A stretch of DNA of 64,000 bases from contig CM043018.1 of assembly GCA_023690525.1 (NCBI GenBank), positions 36,432,377 to 36,496,376 of the forward strand, given 5' to 3'. The notes under the pieces were generated by a model, which was not told the DNA's origin, made no database searches, and was given only the letters and a program-made list of their open reading frames with translations. Below are positions 45,533-58,200 of the stretch, in pieces. The position numbers and the translations under genes were made by a program. Source of the DNA: Holotrichia oblita. Taxonomy: Eukaryota; Arthropoda; Insecta; Coleoptera; Scarabaeidae. The first letter of the stretch is position 1; the number at the start of each line of letters is the position of its first letter.

Positions 45533-48500
45533 TTAATTGATTAGAGGTAGCAGATCTCCAAGGCTATTTAAATAAAAGTCCGGTACTAGGTCGTTTTCTT
45601 CCTTCTTACTCGATTCCTTCCATTTTTGAACTTCCTCGATTTTAGTAACGCCGGATAATACCAATAAGGTTTGATAACCGCATCTAGTTCCTAATAATAT
45701 ATCAGTATTACATCTAAAAAAATACGAAAAATAAATTTCAGAACTGATCAATGGTTAATGCATTTTTGTAGAAGGGTTATACAGGTTCTCTCTATCACCA
45801 CCATTAAAGCTTGAATATTAACCGGTATGTTAAATCTTAGCAATAGTTTGCGTTAGAACGAGTATATCTCTTTTACTCGTATTAAAAATGAAGAACTAAT
45901 TTTATTATCCTTTCTTACCTATCGCCTATCATTAATGTTCTTTCGGGTTCGATTTTGCAGATTTTTTCTACAGCCTGGGCTATGTAGGTTTCTGGTTTTC
46001 CAATTACAAGAGGTTTGCGGTGAGCACCAATTTCTATGCATTTAACGATAGCCCCTGAACCAGGCTTAACCGCACTAGAATTGCTGACGGGAAAACGCTC
46101 ATCTGTATTTGTGGCAATGAATAAGCAGTCAGGGTCCTTCAAATAACTTGCGGCTTTTAGCATTTTTATGTACGAGATATGCTCGTCAAATCCTACTATC
46201 ACCGCTCCAACATCGGGTTCAAGCTTGAAATTATCTATGTATTCCAATAGATCATATTTCATAACATCCGGCTGAAATTGAGATTTTTTTGATTTAAATT
46301 GTTTGTTCATTTAACTTTACCGAAGAAACTTGGACTGGATGTCACATCTAACAAAGGATACAAAGTATACATGCTTTGTTATAAATTAGTACATCCAGCA
46401 CAAACTGTCAGTTGTAAACTATTAAAAAGTTTTATGTTGTGCTTTTGGAATATAGATTGGGAATTAAGACACTCCACTTTTTTTATCTTTCAAAAAAAAA
46501 TACACGTAATGAAACCTACTTGGCACCGAGTTGAAGCCATTATATAGTTGTTTATGTTAAATAGGTAAATTATGTAAATATAAATTTAAGTTTTATGAAC
46601 ATGATTTGGTAGCCCTATGACAAAGAATCTACTAAGTATAATACATAAATGAAAAAGACATTTTATAGTGATTTCAGTAATAATAATAATAAATCACTTT
46701 AGTGATACATAACATACATATATCAAAAGAAATACAAATCAGACACAGTCTGTTATTAACGAATCCCTGTCTATTTAATCATTATACACATTGAAAAAAA
46801 AAGAAACTATTTTTAAGATAATGAAAAGATAGGTAAAAACAGAAAAAAAGCTGACAATAAGCTTGCAAAGCAAGTATAGTTTAAGCTTGTCACGTGTAAA
46901 GTAGGATGCTTAATGCAAGTTGGATACAAACTTGCAGCTTTCCACGACAAGCTGGAAGTAAGCTGTCACCATGTGCCATGTCATGGCAACTTTCATTCCA
47001 GCTTGATTCAAACTATTTTTGCTGTCTGGGATTATTACCTACTCTGACACGTTGTGCTCTACCAGACAAATAATTAACAAAAAATCTCACACCACTCTCA
47101 CCGAAATCTATATAATGAAGTAAAGCATATAAAATCCGATGGTTAATCGTGCCGAAAGTTTTGGAAAAATCTAAGGCCACGAAGACAGTAATTTTATTTG
47201 CATCAATTCCCTTGATAATGTCATCAGTAATGCATGTAAGAGCAGTTTCACAACTAGAATTTTTCTTAAACCTAGACTGAAATTTAGGTAGAATATCATT
47301 TTTAATAAGATGACTTTAATAAGAGACTTCATCTTGTCTTTGGAACAGGAGTAATCAACGCTTCCTTCCATACAGTTGGATAAACACTATTTGATATTCA
47401 AAAATGTATAATGTGTCTCAAATAATGGAAAATAAATGGCGAACACAGTCGCAACATTTTCATGCCTATGCCATCCGAACCAATAGAATTGGTCTTGATG
47501 CTATGTATAATGTTTAAAATATCAAATTCGGAGACTAAATAACAAGGAACAATTTACCGTTGGCTTGACATTTGACATATAAATTGTATTAAATTGTAAT
47601 CGATAGTAAATTGCTAATTGCAAGCAGTAATGAAGAAATCACTAATTTAAATATGAATGTTTGTTTTAGATTCTTTTTAGTGCCATGAAATGACTTTTTA
47701 AATGATGTGTCATACTTGATATTTTTCATATTTTAATTACATTGCTCATATTGCCGCAGGGAAGGAGACTTACATGTAACAGTTGAGGATATGATAGAGA
47801 TATGTCTCTTTTGAATTAAAAATTGACGTCTTACAGTGGTTTTTTTATCTTAAAAATGATCTCCTTTCAGTTATTCAATCCGGTTCGTTTTCGGTGCCTT
47901 ATACATGCAATCATGTCATTTGCATGTATTATGAGATTACATCCTATTGGCGAGTTAAATACACAATCATGTCATTTGCATGTACTGAGATTACACATCC
48001 GGCCGAAATCCGGCCGAAAGGTATCGCGAACATAGGTAATTCCATTATCAAGTTATACAAGAAGCCACGATGTCGCACAGTATCAAAAGCACCCTATATA
48101 TACAAAAAGTTTGTTGGGAGCTCTGATAACCAACTAAACGATCTTAGAAAAAATCGAGAATGTGGTGAAATTTAGATAGTATTTAGAATCCTTCCAGAGT
48201 TTACAAACAAAACAACCACAGTGTTATATTGAAACTGTCTCCATTAAACTTTTCTGCCTTTTTGTAAATTTTATTATGGATATTTCATTCCTGTGTATAT
48301 GCTGATGTTCTGCAAATTCTGAATGCGATTTCTAACAAAACCGTCAGTTTTAACATCATCACTAAGATTCCCGTCGAAAACAGCAACCAGATGACTGGCA
48401 CGGACCTCAACTTTGTATGAAGCTTTATACTCCACTCCGTTTGGACCTTTTGGAGCTTGCAGCGTGGTTCTGCCGGTACTCTTTTTTAAAGATTTTGTCA

Positions 48501-50549
48501 GCGTCTATAGAAAAAAAAGTCCGTGAATAGAGACTATATTTTGTTCTGCCAACATATCTGCCTATATTTGTTGAGAGTTCTTTTCAAATCTTTCGCAATT
48601 CTAACTGACCAACGCAAAATCATTGGGATTTTGTGACAAGAAAAATGCAGTGCTTGCTACAAAGGAATAACCAGGAGCACACAATTTTTTCCTCTTCAAA
48701 TCAATTTTTAACAATTTTTGTTCGATGTGGACGAGGATTATCATCAATATACAGAGTGATTGATGAAAATCGCCTATTAAAAGTATTATACAAACAGAAC
48801 GGAATTTTAAAACAAAATTTTGCAGTTGAATATGAACTACCATGTGAAAATATTTTTGAATAAATATCACACAATATTAGCTGTGCGTACGTACAATTTA
48901 ATTCGTCTCTTGTGACGTAATATCACTATAAAGTAAGATCGGTATCTGTCACTTTTTTTCTTTAAATGCGAATAACTCAGAAGGAATGGTATTTAGGTAT
49001 AGGGTATGGTACATGAAATATGTGTAAAATTTATCGTAGAAGCTGAATCTGTAATTTATTTTATAGCATGCTATTTAAAAAATCGAAGTTGATGCCCACT
49101 CTCGGTTAACCGAAAGTGATATTTATTCAAAAATATTTTCACGTGATAGTTCATATTCAACCATATCCAACTGCAAAATTTTGTTTTAAAATTTCGTTCC
49201 GTTTGTATAATACTTTTAATAGGCCATTCTCACCAATCAGCCTGTATATGAACTGTTCTCCGACAGCTCTTGCATATCCATTTAAATACTTTACTATTCT
49301 GAATGAAATACAGTTTGGTATGACCTCTTATATGACCTTCTAGCCGACATTATCACACCAGCAGCGTTATACTGAAGCCTTTCCCAGACAACCAGAGGGT
49401 TATTTCATATTCCTGGTTGGTAAACAAAACTCAATTCCAGTCATTAGTATCCCAATTGACATACATCTTTGCCTGTATTCTACAGCGTCTTTTATGCCTT
49501 CCAGTAAGTGGAACACATACCATTGGCCTTCGGACATAGAGATCTGTGTCATGAAGACGATTTCTTATTTTTTGATTTGATTTCTATGTGCATCTCCTTT
49601 TAACACTTCCCATTTCTAAAACGCTTAGTCCAAACACTTCAGCAAGATGTTGTATTCGTCCACGTTCCAACAACTCTGCTACTCAGACTATGAAAATGTG
49701 TACCTACTGACACCGTAAAGAACTACCGTTTGCTTTTATATCTAAGAATGATTAATCCTCTTGAAACTTGCCAAAACACATTCAAACGTAACACCACACA
49801 CAACAGTATTTTTTTAAAGATATTTCAAGGATAATTGAAACAAATTTGCTGGTGTTACTTTAAGTGACAATAACTTTTTTTGTGGTTTTTAAGAAATATT
49901 GGCTTATTATTGTAAGCAGTGTACAAAGTATGAATAAAATGATTATTCCATTATGGTTTGCCTGGTGATTTGCAATAAATCACATGCAAATATCGAAGTT
50001 CAATATGCTATTGTTCGATAATGATTTGCAATAAAATTACTTAATAAATATTCATTCATACAAAAACCTCTATATAAATATTTATTGAAAAGCTTACCCC
50101 GATAGGTAGATATTTGATATTCACTTCATCTAATTCTGACGTTATGCCTTTCGAACCAATAACATAAACTTTTTTATTAAAGTTTCTTTCTTTCAAATAA
50201 TTTGCAGTTAAATAAGCAGTTGACATAATTTCTTCCTAAGAATGAAACCTGTTTAATAATACGCACCATAGCACACAAATTTTGAACTTACCTTTTTCGA
50301 TACAAATCCCAATTTTTCAGCTTTCCGTAGAAAATCATTTCGGTTTTTAGTAGAATTATTTGTAACATAAAATATTTTCTTTCCAAGGTCTCTTAGATAA
50401 TTTAAAACTTGTGGTGTACCTTCGTATACCTGGTTGTCCAGCCATAATACTCCATCGCAATCAGTCAATACTACATCGAAAGAATCAATGAATTTTTTTA
50501 CTTCTGTCTTGGATAAATTAGTAAGGTCCGTTAAATTTCGTTTATGCAT
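45533..50549 (-). CDS. HAD-family phosphatase (PGP / 4-nitrophenylphosphatase-like), 4 exons
   Basis: A cytosolic phosphoglycolate/pyridoxal-phosphate-type phosphatase. Exons: 50,549-50,292; 50,235-50,098; 46,271-45,919; 45,713-45,533. All junctions have GT-AG sites and matching phase, giving 309 residues, the usual length. Motif I is DVVLTDCDGVLW (nucleophile Asp), motif II YVTNNSTK, the third motif VIGKPE and motif IV MIGDRCNTDI, split across exons 3 and 4. Every frame is intact. The gene faces the peroxiredoxin gene head to head. Intron 2 is 3.8 kb and holds a LINE remnant and a foldback repeat. Insects usually have several paralogues, so I give no precise gene symbol. Confidence 0.93.
47030..47400 (-). 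pseudogene. Non-LTR retrotransposon reverse transcriptase fragment
   Basis: Minus-strand frames, with one shift, encode the order SSCETALTCITDDI, KITVFVALDFSKTFGTINHR and GVRFFVNYLSGRAQRV. This is the RT core of Jockey/CR1-like LINEs around the first catalytic motif (LDFSKAFDTINH in active copies; here the second Asp reads Gly). It lies in intron 2 of the HAD phosphatase gene, on the same strand. Confidence 0.8.
48640..48765 (-). pseudogene. Possible Tc1/mariner transposase fragment
   Basis: The minus strand reads LYIDDNPRPHRTKIVKN, a stop, then FEEEKI, resembling the DNARPH motif at the second catalytic Asp of Tc1-like transposases. Only this motif is seen, so the call is tentative. It lies next to an inverted repeat. 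Confidence 0.5.
48740..49245. repeat. Foldback repeat with arms of about 130 bp
   Basis: 48,745-48,870 (ending GAAAATATTTTTGAATAAAT) is mirrored by 49,113-49,240 (starting GTGATATTTATTCAAAAATA) with moderate divergence. The loop of about 240 bp has no gene. It is in intron 2 of the HAD phosphatase gene. Confidence 0.85.
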
Positions 50550-50903
50550 TTTAGAGATATTGTAAGTGGTTGCCTAAAAATAAAGCGACTGTAGAAACCA
50601 CGTTTTGCACTACCTTGAAAATTTAACTTTCAATGGCACATTGAATAATTGTGTGCAATATTGTCTTATCATGATATTACCCCGGTGTAAGAGATAAGAT
50701 TTGTTCCATTGCGGTCGACAAAAATGCGAATCGTACGACTGTTACATTTAATGCAATTTACTCCTAATATATTTAATTTGAAAATTGTGTAATACGGAAA
50801 TGTTTATTGTATTATGCAAGGGCATACAATTTGAAATATATGAATGTCAAGTGCGCATGACAATACAGTATCAAGGTTGATTGAATAGAAAAACCGGCAG
50901 AAA
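50550..50903. promoter_or_regulatory. Bidirectional promoter region
   Basis: The start codons of the HAD phosphatase (-, 50,549) and peroxiredoxin (+, 50,904) face each other across 354 bp, so both core promoters must lie here. There is no clear TATA box. The arrangement suggests shared regulation, as is common for metabolic gene pairs, but nothing in the sequence proves it. Confidence 0.6.
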
Positions 50904-51653
50904 ATGAATGTAAACCGTTTGGTGCAACGAGTTCTTTGCAGTAGTCGACGATTTACATTTCCAAAGTACTTGAATACAACCGCAGCAGCAAACATGCCTA
51001 TCAAAGTAAGTAAGAACTTTGAAAATAATTTAATTACATAAGTCTAGAGATTCAAGACTAAAGGTCAATCAATATTTTTTGCATGTAAGTATTGCTAATT
51101 CATCATTCAATATTTATTTTACAGGAAGGAGATGCTCTCCTAACATTGATCTCTTCGAAGAAACACCAGCGAATAAAGTCAACATCGCAAAGTTATCTGA
51201 AGGTAAAAAGATTGTCATTTTTGCTGTCCCCGGAGCATTTACTCCAGGCTGTTCCAAGGTACGCAATAATTAGTACAATATCCTTGAAATTATGCATGCT
51301 TTCAATATTATTATTACAATTTACAGACCCATTTACCAGGATATGTAAAGAAAGCAGACGAAATGAAGAAACAAGGTGTTTCTGAAATTGTATGCGTTTC
51401 TGTTAATGATCCATTTGTGATGGCAGCTTGGGGTAAGGATCAAGGGGTAGATGGTAAAATTCGTATGCTAGCTGATCCACAAGGAGCATTTACAAAAGCT
51501 GTTGAATTGGATACAGAATTGGCTGTTCTTGGGGGTTTACGCAGTAAGAGATATTCTATGGTTGTCGATAATGGACGGGTGCTCTCATTACAAGTTGAAC
51601 CTGACGGTACTGGATTATCTTGTTCTTTAGCAGATGCCATTAAATTGAAATAA
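50904..51653 (+). CDS. Prx5: Peroxiredoxin-5, 3 exons, one-base break in exon 2
   Basis: Thiol peroxidase that reduces hydrogen peroxide and peroxynitrite, often targeted to mitochondria. Exon 1 (50,904-51,005) encodes a basic, Ser/Arg-rich presequence (MNVNRLVQRVLCSSRRFTF) and a second Met near residue 31 that could start a cytosolic form. Exon 2 (51,125-51,258) carries the peroxidatic Cys in PGAFTPGCSK. Exon 3 (51,327-51,653) has the family ending GTGLSCSLADAIKLK, with a second conserved Cys in the LSCSLA motif. Splice sites are canonical. In exon 2 the frame from the splice site shifts after GDAL (about 51,141), and the family sequence (IDLFEETPANKVNIAKL) is in the next frame: one C seems to be missing. 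Since everything else is perfect, a consensus error is more likely than a pseudogene. AATAAA lies near 51,797. Confidence 0.93.
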
Positions 51654-52220
51654 GTCTTCATTATGCTTTAAATATCCCGTAATCCCAACCAAAAAATTCG
51701 AAATTAGCATTTTAAGATTACCTATACCTGCTTAAGTTCTGTATAAAAAGAATTGGTTGTAAAGTTTTTTATAGAAATTTTAGTTTTATATAGAAATAAA
51801 CATTTGATATTATTTATTCTTCTTTTATTTGGATAAAACAAAAAAAGTATTTAAAATCTACTAAAGCAGATGTGTATACAAAAATAAGCAAAAAAGAATG
51901 TTCTTTCCATTCAACAAAAAGAATTGGTTTTTATAAAAACGAGAGTCCACACAGCGATCGATAACAGAAATATAAGCATAGAATAGAGTTTTAGAAAATA
52001 TCTAACACCTATTTATAACAAAATAAAATTATTAATCTTCAGTTTATTTGCTATTAAAAAATTCCCGCCATTATTTAAAATTATAATTTCTATTTATGTG
52101 CTATGATGGCGCTGCATTTCAATTGTTGATTGTTGGGTTATGATTTTGACATTTGAAGATGTTTATAAAATTTAAAAATTCATACGGCAGTTGTGATTCA
52201 ATTCTGTTTTAATCTTCAAG

Positions 52221-55200
52221 ATGAGTGAATTTAAGTTACACCATCTTGTCCGCGAATTACTAGAATTATTAAGGTAATACTACATCACCACCTGTGGTGT
52301 GTACGTCATATTACTAATTAATATAATAATTTAGGAGCAAAAGCACACCTGAAGAGTACGTAGAATGCTTGCAGAAGAGCATAAGTGCAAATAAATTAGG
52401 AAGTTCTATATCTCATATTGCTATACAAAGTGAAGTGCAAAATTTAGCCATAAAATCTCTGAATCAACAGGCTTTTCTTGGTAAATACGAAGACTTAAAA
52501 CAGAAAAAGTAAGTAGAGTTAATGTAATAATGTGTGTAGATTTTAATACAATTTATTTTGTAGTGTAGATTGTTTGGGTTCATTTGTTCAGTTGTTACAC
52601 TTAATATCACAAGATGTTGGCGTTAAAGATTTTTTGTCGAGAACTGTTAAATCAAATACTGTTTCAGCCGAGTCTTGCACAAAAGTTATGTTTACAAGAG
52701 ATGAATTGCCACAGGTGATTATATTTTTGTAGATTCTATATGTGTATCGAGATAAAGAAAGTATTTTCAATTTGAAGAATAATGTGCTCATAAACATATA
52801 AAAAAAATGTTTCAGACTATTTTCACCTATTTTCCAATTAGAACATAATTTGTGTCTAAAAAAGAACATACAAGAAATATGTTAGATTCATATAAGTATT
52901 AAGAGAAAAAAATAAATGCTGTCTTTATCAGGTACCCTATGATTAATTTATAATTTATAATTCAAATAGATCTTGTAGCCAACCAGTAGCAATATAATCA
53001 AAATTTTGGGCTTACATTCTCATACTTATCTATAGGTGCCTACCTAGTACACAGAAGTCCAATATCTTGGTTGATAAGAGATAATTGAATCTTTTTTTAT
53101 TTTGTGTCTCCACACACGGGAAAAATAAAAGGGACTTTATGTATGGTATTCATATGAAAAAACTGACGGTCTTTGAGATATTTGGGTTACTATGTTTTTC
53201 TAATAAATTTTCGTCAATCATAATATCGCAAATTTTGTAGTTACGCTAATTAACACAAAAACTAATTTTTTATTAAATGTTAGGTAATAATGGTTCTTCA
53301 AAACACCATGTCAGAAACTGACCTACAGCATAAGGGGTGCCAGAAACTGTTGTCGAATTTGACGAAGAAGAATATCAAAAATCTCCGTTAAGTCAAGTGG
53401 AACACCTTGTATATTATTGATCAGTAAAACGCAGAATTAAATAGTCTACAACTTTGCTATAGCATGCCCTACAACTAAGTTTAACACTTTAGGCAAAAAT
53501 GCAGTATTACATTAAAAGTGAGTAAATTTATGCATCACTTCAGATTTACTTAAAACAAAAAAAAAAAAACAAAAAACTCAAGAAATTGTAGTTCTCTGAT
53601 TGTAGTAGACTTGTTTCTACAAAAGCTGAAACATCTTCACATTATTATTTGTTGTGAAACCTTATTGAATGCGAATATTGTTGTAGGCGATTCAAGTAAT
53701 TGTTAAAACCCAAGAAAATTAAAGAGATTGTTTGAAATTTTTAGCGCTCTTTTCTCAGCATAACATAACGCTCTTTTGGATATTTCTTGTCACATTTCTT
53801 CAAATTTGCAATGTTGTAATAACCATCTTCTTGGATATCTGACATTTAAATTTAGTCTGACCTGAAATAATAATTATGAAGAATAAGTTCATGAAAAAGA
53901 TGCCAATTACGTGAAATGCATCATTATGCTGAAACCAATGTCGATCCTTAACATCTCGGGGACTATTTATTTGCAGCACATGTAACTCATAGTGTCAAAA
54001 CTACAAATACATATTAATTAAATTGTCAATTGAAAAAAATGTACCCAAACAGCATGTTGTCCACATATTCCAGATCACATTTTCACTTTAAAACACTGTT
54101 GATTGTCCTGCAATAATTCGGCGTTTTCATGTGCATAATTGTGATATTCAGCCGTGAATAAAAACAATGATAACAAAATAATTCTTTTGATTTTTTTTCG
54201 CGTGGGTATTCACGAAACCGCAATAATAAAACTTGTTATAAACGTATTGGATTATTTTTTGAGCAGTGAATATTTCGAGCGATTTTTTTAATTGCATTTT
54301 TTGCAGTTTTTTGTTTTTTTAATGGAAGAAATTTTGAAGTGACCCATAAATTTATTCACTTTTTACTGTAATACTGCATTTTTGGCTAAAGTGTTAAATT
54401 TAGTTGTAGGGCATACTATAGCAAAGTTGTAGACTATTTAATTCTGCGTTTTACTGATCAATAATATACAAGGTGTTCCACTTGACTTAACGGAGATTTT
54501 TCATATTCTTCTTCGTCAAATTCGACAACAGTTTCTGGGCACCCCTTATACTGTAGGTGAGTTTCTAGCAATCCCTACACCTAAGGTAGGGAATGCTATA
54601 GCAAAGTTGTAGAATTTTTAATTCTACATTTTACTGATCAATAATATACAGGATTTTTGACACCGAAGTGTATTATTTTCTTGGCGTATGTAAATACAAT
54701 AATGCAATTTTTCCCAAACGCCAATTATTTAAACATATTATTGTTTTTCGAACCACATGTAGGGCTATACACACCGTTGACACTTCGGTGTCACAAAAAT
54801 GAACGAGATGTTGCCTAGGATCCTAGGTCATTATAACATCTTTTCCCAAACGCCATATATTTGTCAAAAATGTTGAAATTTACTTGTGTAGTAGCCCCTG
54901 GTGGTCGCAACGGATTGCGGTAGAGCCGCGATAGCCCTACATGGTGGTTAGACTCCACTTCGGGACGGCATATTTTTATATAAAAATATGTTTAAATAAT
55001 TGGCGTTTGGGAAAAATTGCATTATTGTAATAATATACAGGATGTTCCATTTAAATTAAGGGAGAATTTTCATATTTCTTCTTCGTCAAATTCGACATTT
55101 TCTGGCCACCCCTTATACTGGAGGTCAGTTTCTGACATTTTGGAGGAACCATTATTGCCTATCATTTGGTAAAAAATAGTTTTTCTGTTAATTACCGTAA

Positions 55201-58200
55201 CCACAAAATTTGCGATATTATGATTGACGAAAATTTAAATTTAGTAAGCCAAATATCTCAAAGATCGTCAGTTTTTTAATATGAATACCATACATAAAGT
55301 CCCTTTTATGTTTCATGCAGATTCAAAATAAATGATAAAAAATATAGGTTTGTATTTAAAAAATGAAGTAGCTTTCTGTACAGAGGAAATGGAATATCCT
55401 GTATAATCGGAATTAGTTTAGGTTTGTAGATTTTGAAAAAACTAGACACACGAAATAAAAAAGATTCAATTATCTCTCTCATTAACCAAGATACTGGACT
55501 TCCGCGTTTTATGTGGGCACCCTGTATATAACAAAAAGGTTGATATTTATGGGTGTGGTTCAGGCCATTTATTTAAAAAATTTGAACTTGATGAAGATAC
55601 GTCGGATTTTTAGAGAATACATTTGCAATTAGAATATGTAAGCATCTGTTGAAAAATAAAAATTAATTAACTAATCAAACATTTGGATCACTCTGTGCAT
55701 GCTTTAAAAAGAAAGAAAAGTTGTTGAAAGTATTCTAAGCTAAACTGTTGTATACTTACATTTGCAGAAATATTCAATACAAGTTAAAATTAGAAGTTTT
55801 TTAGACGAAATCTGATGTACGACAACTTATACTTATTTTCAGAAATATTCTTACTGTATCATATAAACTTAATTAGAGGGACACTACTTTAGGTAGCCTA
55901 TGTTTCTTACAGAATGGATTTATGGCCGTACATGTGCAAAAATAAGAAGTAAAAACTCTTTATTTATTAAGTGAATACAACAATGTAGGAACACTATGCT
56001 TGATGATCTTGAGGTTATACAAAATCTTAAGTAACTGTCGAAACAGAGTATATTTTTTTAAGTTGAATGACGCACAAAGGCACTTTCATTCCATTTTTAT
56101 TTTGATTCTTATCTTATTATCTGGGTGGTATGGATTGCACAAGTCGGCGGATGAGATCTTGGCGAATGTTTTGCCATTCTTCAAGCAGCACCCGAGCCAG
56201 CTCTTGCAGAGTCTCTGGTGCATTGGCACGGTGCCTCGTGCGTCTATCAAGTATATCCCACAAGTGCTTGATAGGGTTGAGGTATGAGCTCATCACAGGC
56301 CATTGTTCTGCTTAAGAACGAAATTGGTATCCATACCATTCGCAAAACGCACCACATGATTCTCGAGAATTGTGTTTATGTAGCTCTGGCATTTAAACGT
56401 CCAGGAACTATTACAAGATCAGTAGCCAGTAGTTCGAGATGGCTCGGTCATGTGTTGGGGTGGGATAACTATAGCGCCCGTCTATAGTTATCCCACCCCA
56501 ACACATGACCGAGCCACCTCGAAAGCGATCCACTTCCTGTACTATGGCGGCAGTTTACCGTTCTCTGATATGTCTCCAGATACGAACTCGTCCATCGCAT
56601 CGAGTCAGACGAAATTCATCCGTGAAGAAAGAGATCTCCAGTGGCGAAGTTGCCAGTTAACATGATCTTCTAATGGTTTCGCCGCATACTTCCACCCTAT
56701 GAGTAGCTCGAAGATCATTTACTAGGTTTTGAGAGGTATTTGATTGAATTGATTAAATAGTGATCTTGTCCAGGATTTGTTTTGCGCTTCCCGCCTTGTC
56801 CAGTTCTTCTCTTGTAAAGGAGTGTCTCTTGAAAGCGTTTTCAGGCACGATGAACAGCAGATTTTGAAGTGTTGAGATCTTCGGCTACAAATATCACTGA
56901 CCGTCTTTTTTGCAGGAGGGTAATGCTGCGTACGATTTCAATTTCATTCTCTACTTCTTGTACTCACTTTTTGTAATGAAATTTTCAAGAATCATATCAA
57001 ATATAATAGTTTTATGACATATTTCTTTGGTGATTGTGTCTCTAAAGAAACTCCAAAAACTAAACATCACAAACATCATCTTATACATCTCACGGGCAAT
57101 GGCACCATCCGTTTAATGTAGTCCAAAATGCAGGTATAGTGTCTGGCGCTGCTAAAGAATTTGATTTTGCTCTGGGAATCTGCAGGACTGCTTCTGACCG
57201 CAAGATTAACTACAGGAGAAGCCTCCGTACATTGTTGCTTCAAACCCACTTAAATTATAGTATTTCAGGGGTTTAGCAGGGCTCTTGCATTCAGCCTTAG
57301 TTTTTAGCGATATTAGAAGTTGTGTTCTACTAATTTGCTTTTCAGAAGAGGCTAATAATGCTTGGTGTAATACATAAACATATACATAATTTGGCAGTAA
57401 TTTATGGTCTTGAAAACAATTCTGAATTGCTTTCCATGTAAATTATAATTGTAGGCATTTATTTCCAGGTTAAAAATAGACTAAAAAAAGCCGTCACAAA
57501 GAAAAGTATAAATATCATCGATAGCAATACTAGCAGATTATTGAACAGATCAGGTCCGCCAATGCCTTCCACACCGTCGGTAACGTCCTGGGTGCAAAGA
57601 AGGCCCAGTATGTCATGGGACTTTTCAACTACGAGCTGTTTAACAGTGACAACACAAATTAGCAGTATACCGTCCACTTCACAAGAAAGCCTTTTAATAG
57701 AGGACTTATTAAATGTTTTAATGGGGCTACCGGGTTGTTATATAGAGCCATTAGAATTAAAAGGACCTCATGATGTACGTGAATTTTCCATAAATGAATG
57801 TGTCGATCCGTCATTAAAAGAATTAGTTAAACAGATATTACCGCTTGCCTCTTATTATTCCATTGTTCAAAGGTTTACCGAAGAAAAAATGCGCTTTGAA
57901 TTCGGGCAAGTTAATAACGCTTTAGCGGAGTGTATGTCTGCAATTATAGTTGAATATACGGTAGGGTTTTATGAACATTTATAGTGTAGAGGTAAAGACA
58001 TGTTAATGTTGTAGCTGTTTGTTACACAATTGGAGACCGAATCTAGAAGTGGGAATCTAAATCTACATAAGATGTGGTATTATATACAATCTAATATGCA
58101 TTCGTTAAGTATTGTGTGTGATATTGCCACAAGAGTTAATAAGGTAAGTATTCCGATACGATGTTGAAGATTTATATGATTTGGAAGCATATTGCTTTCA

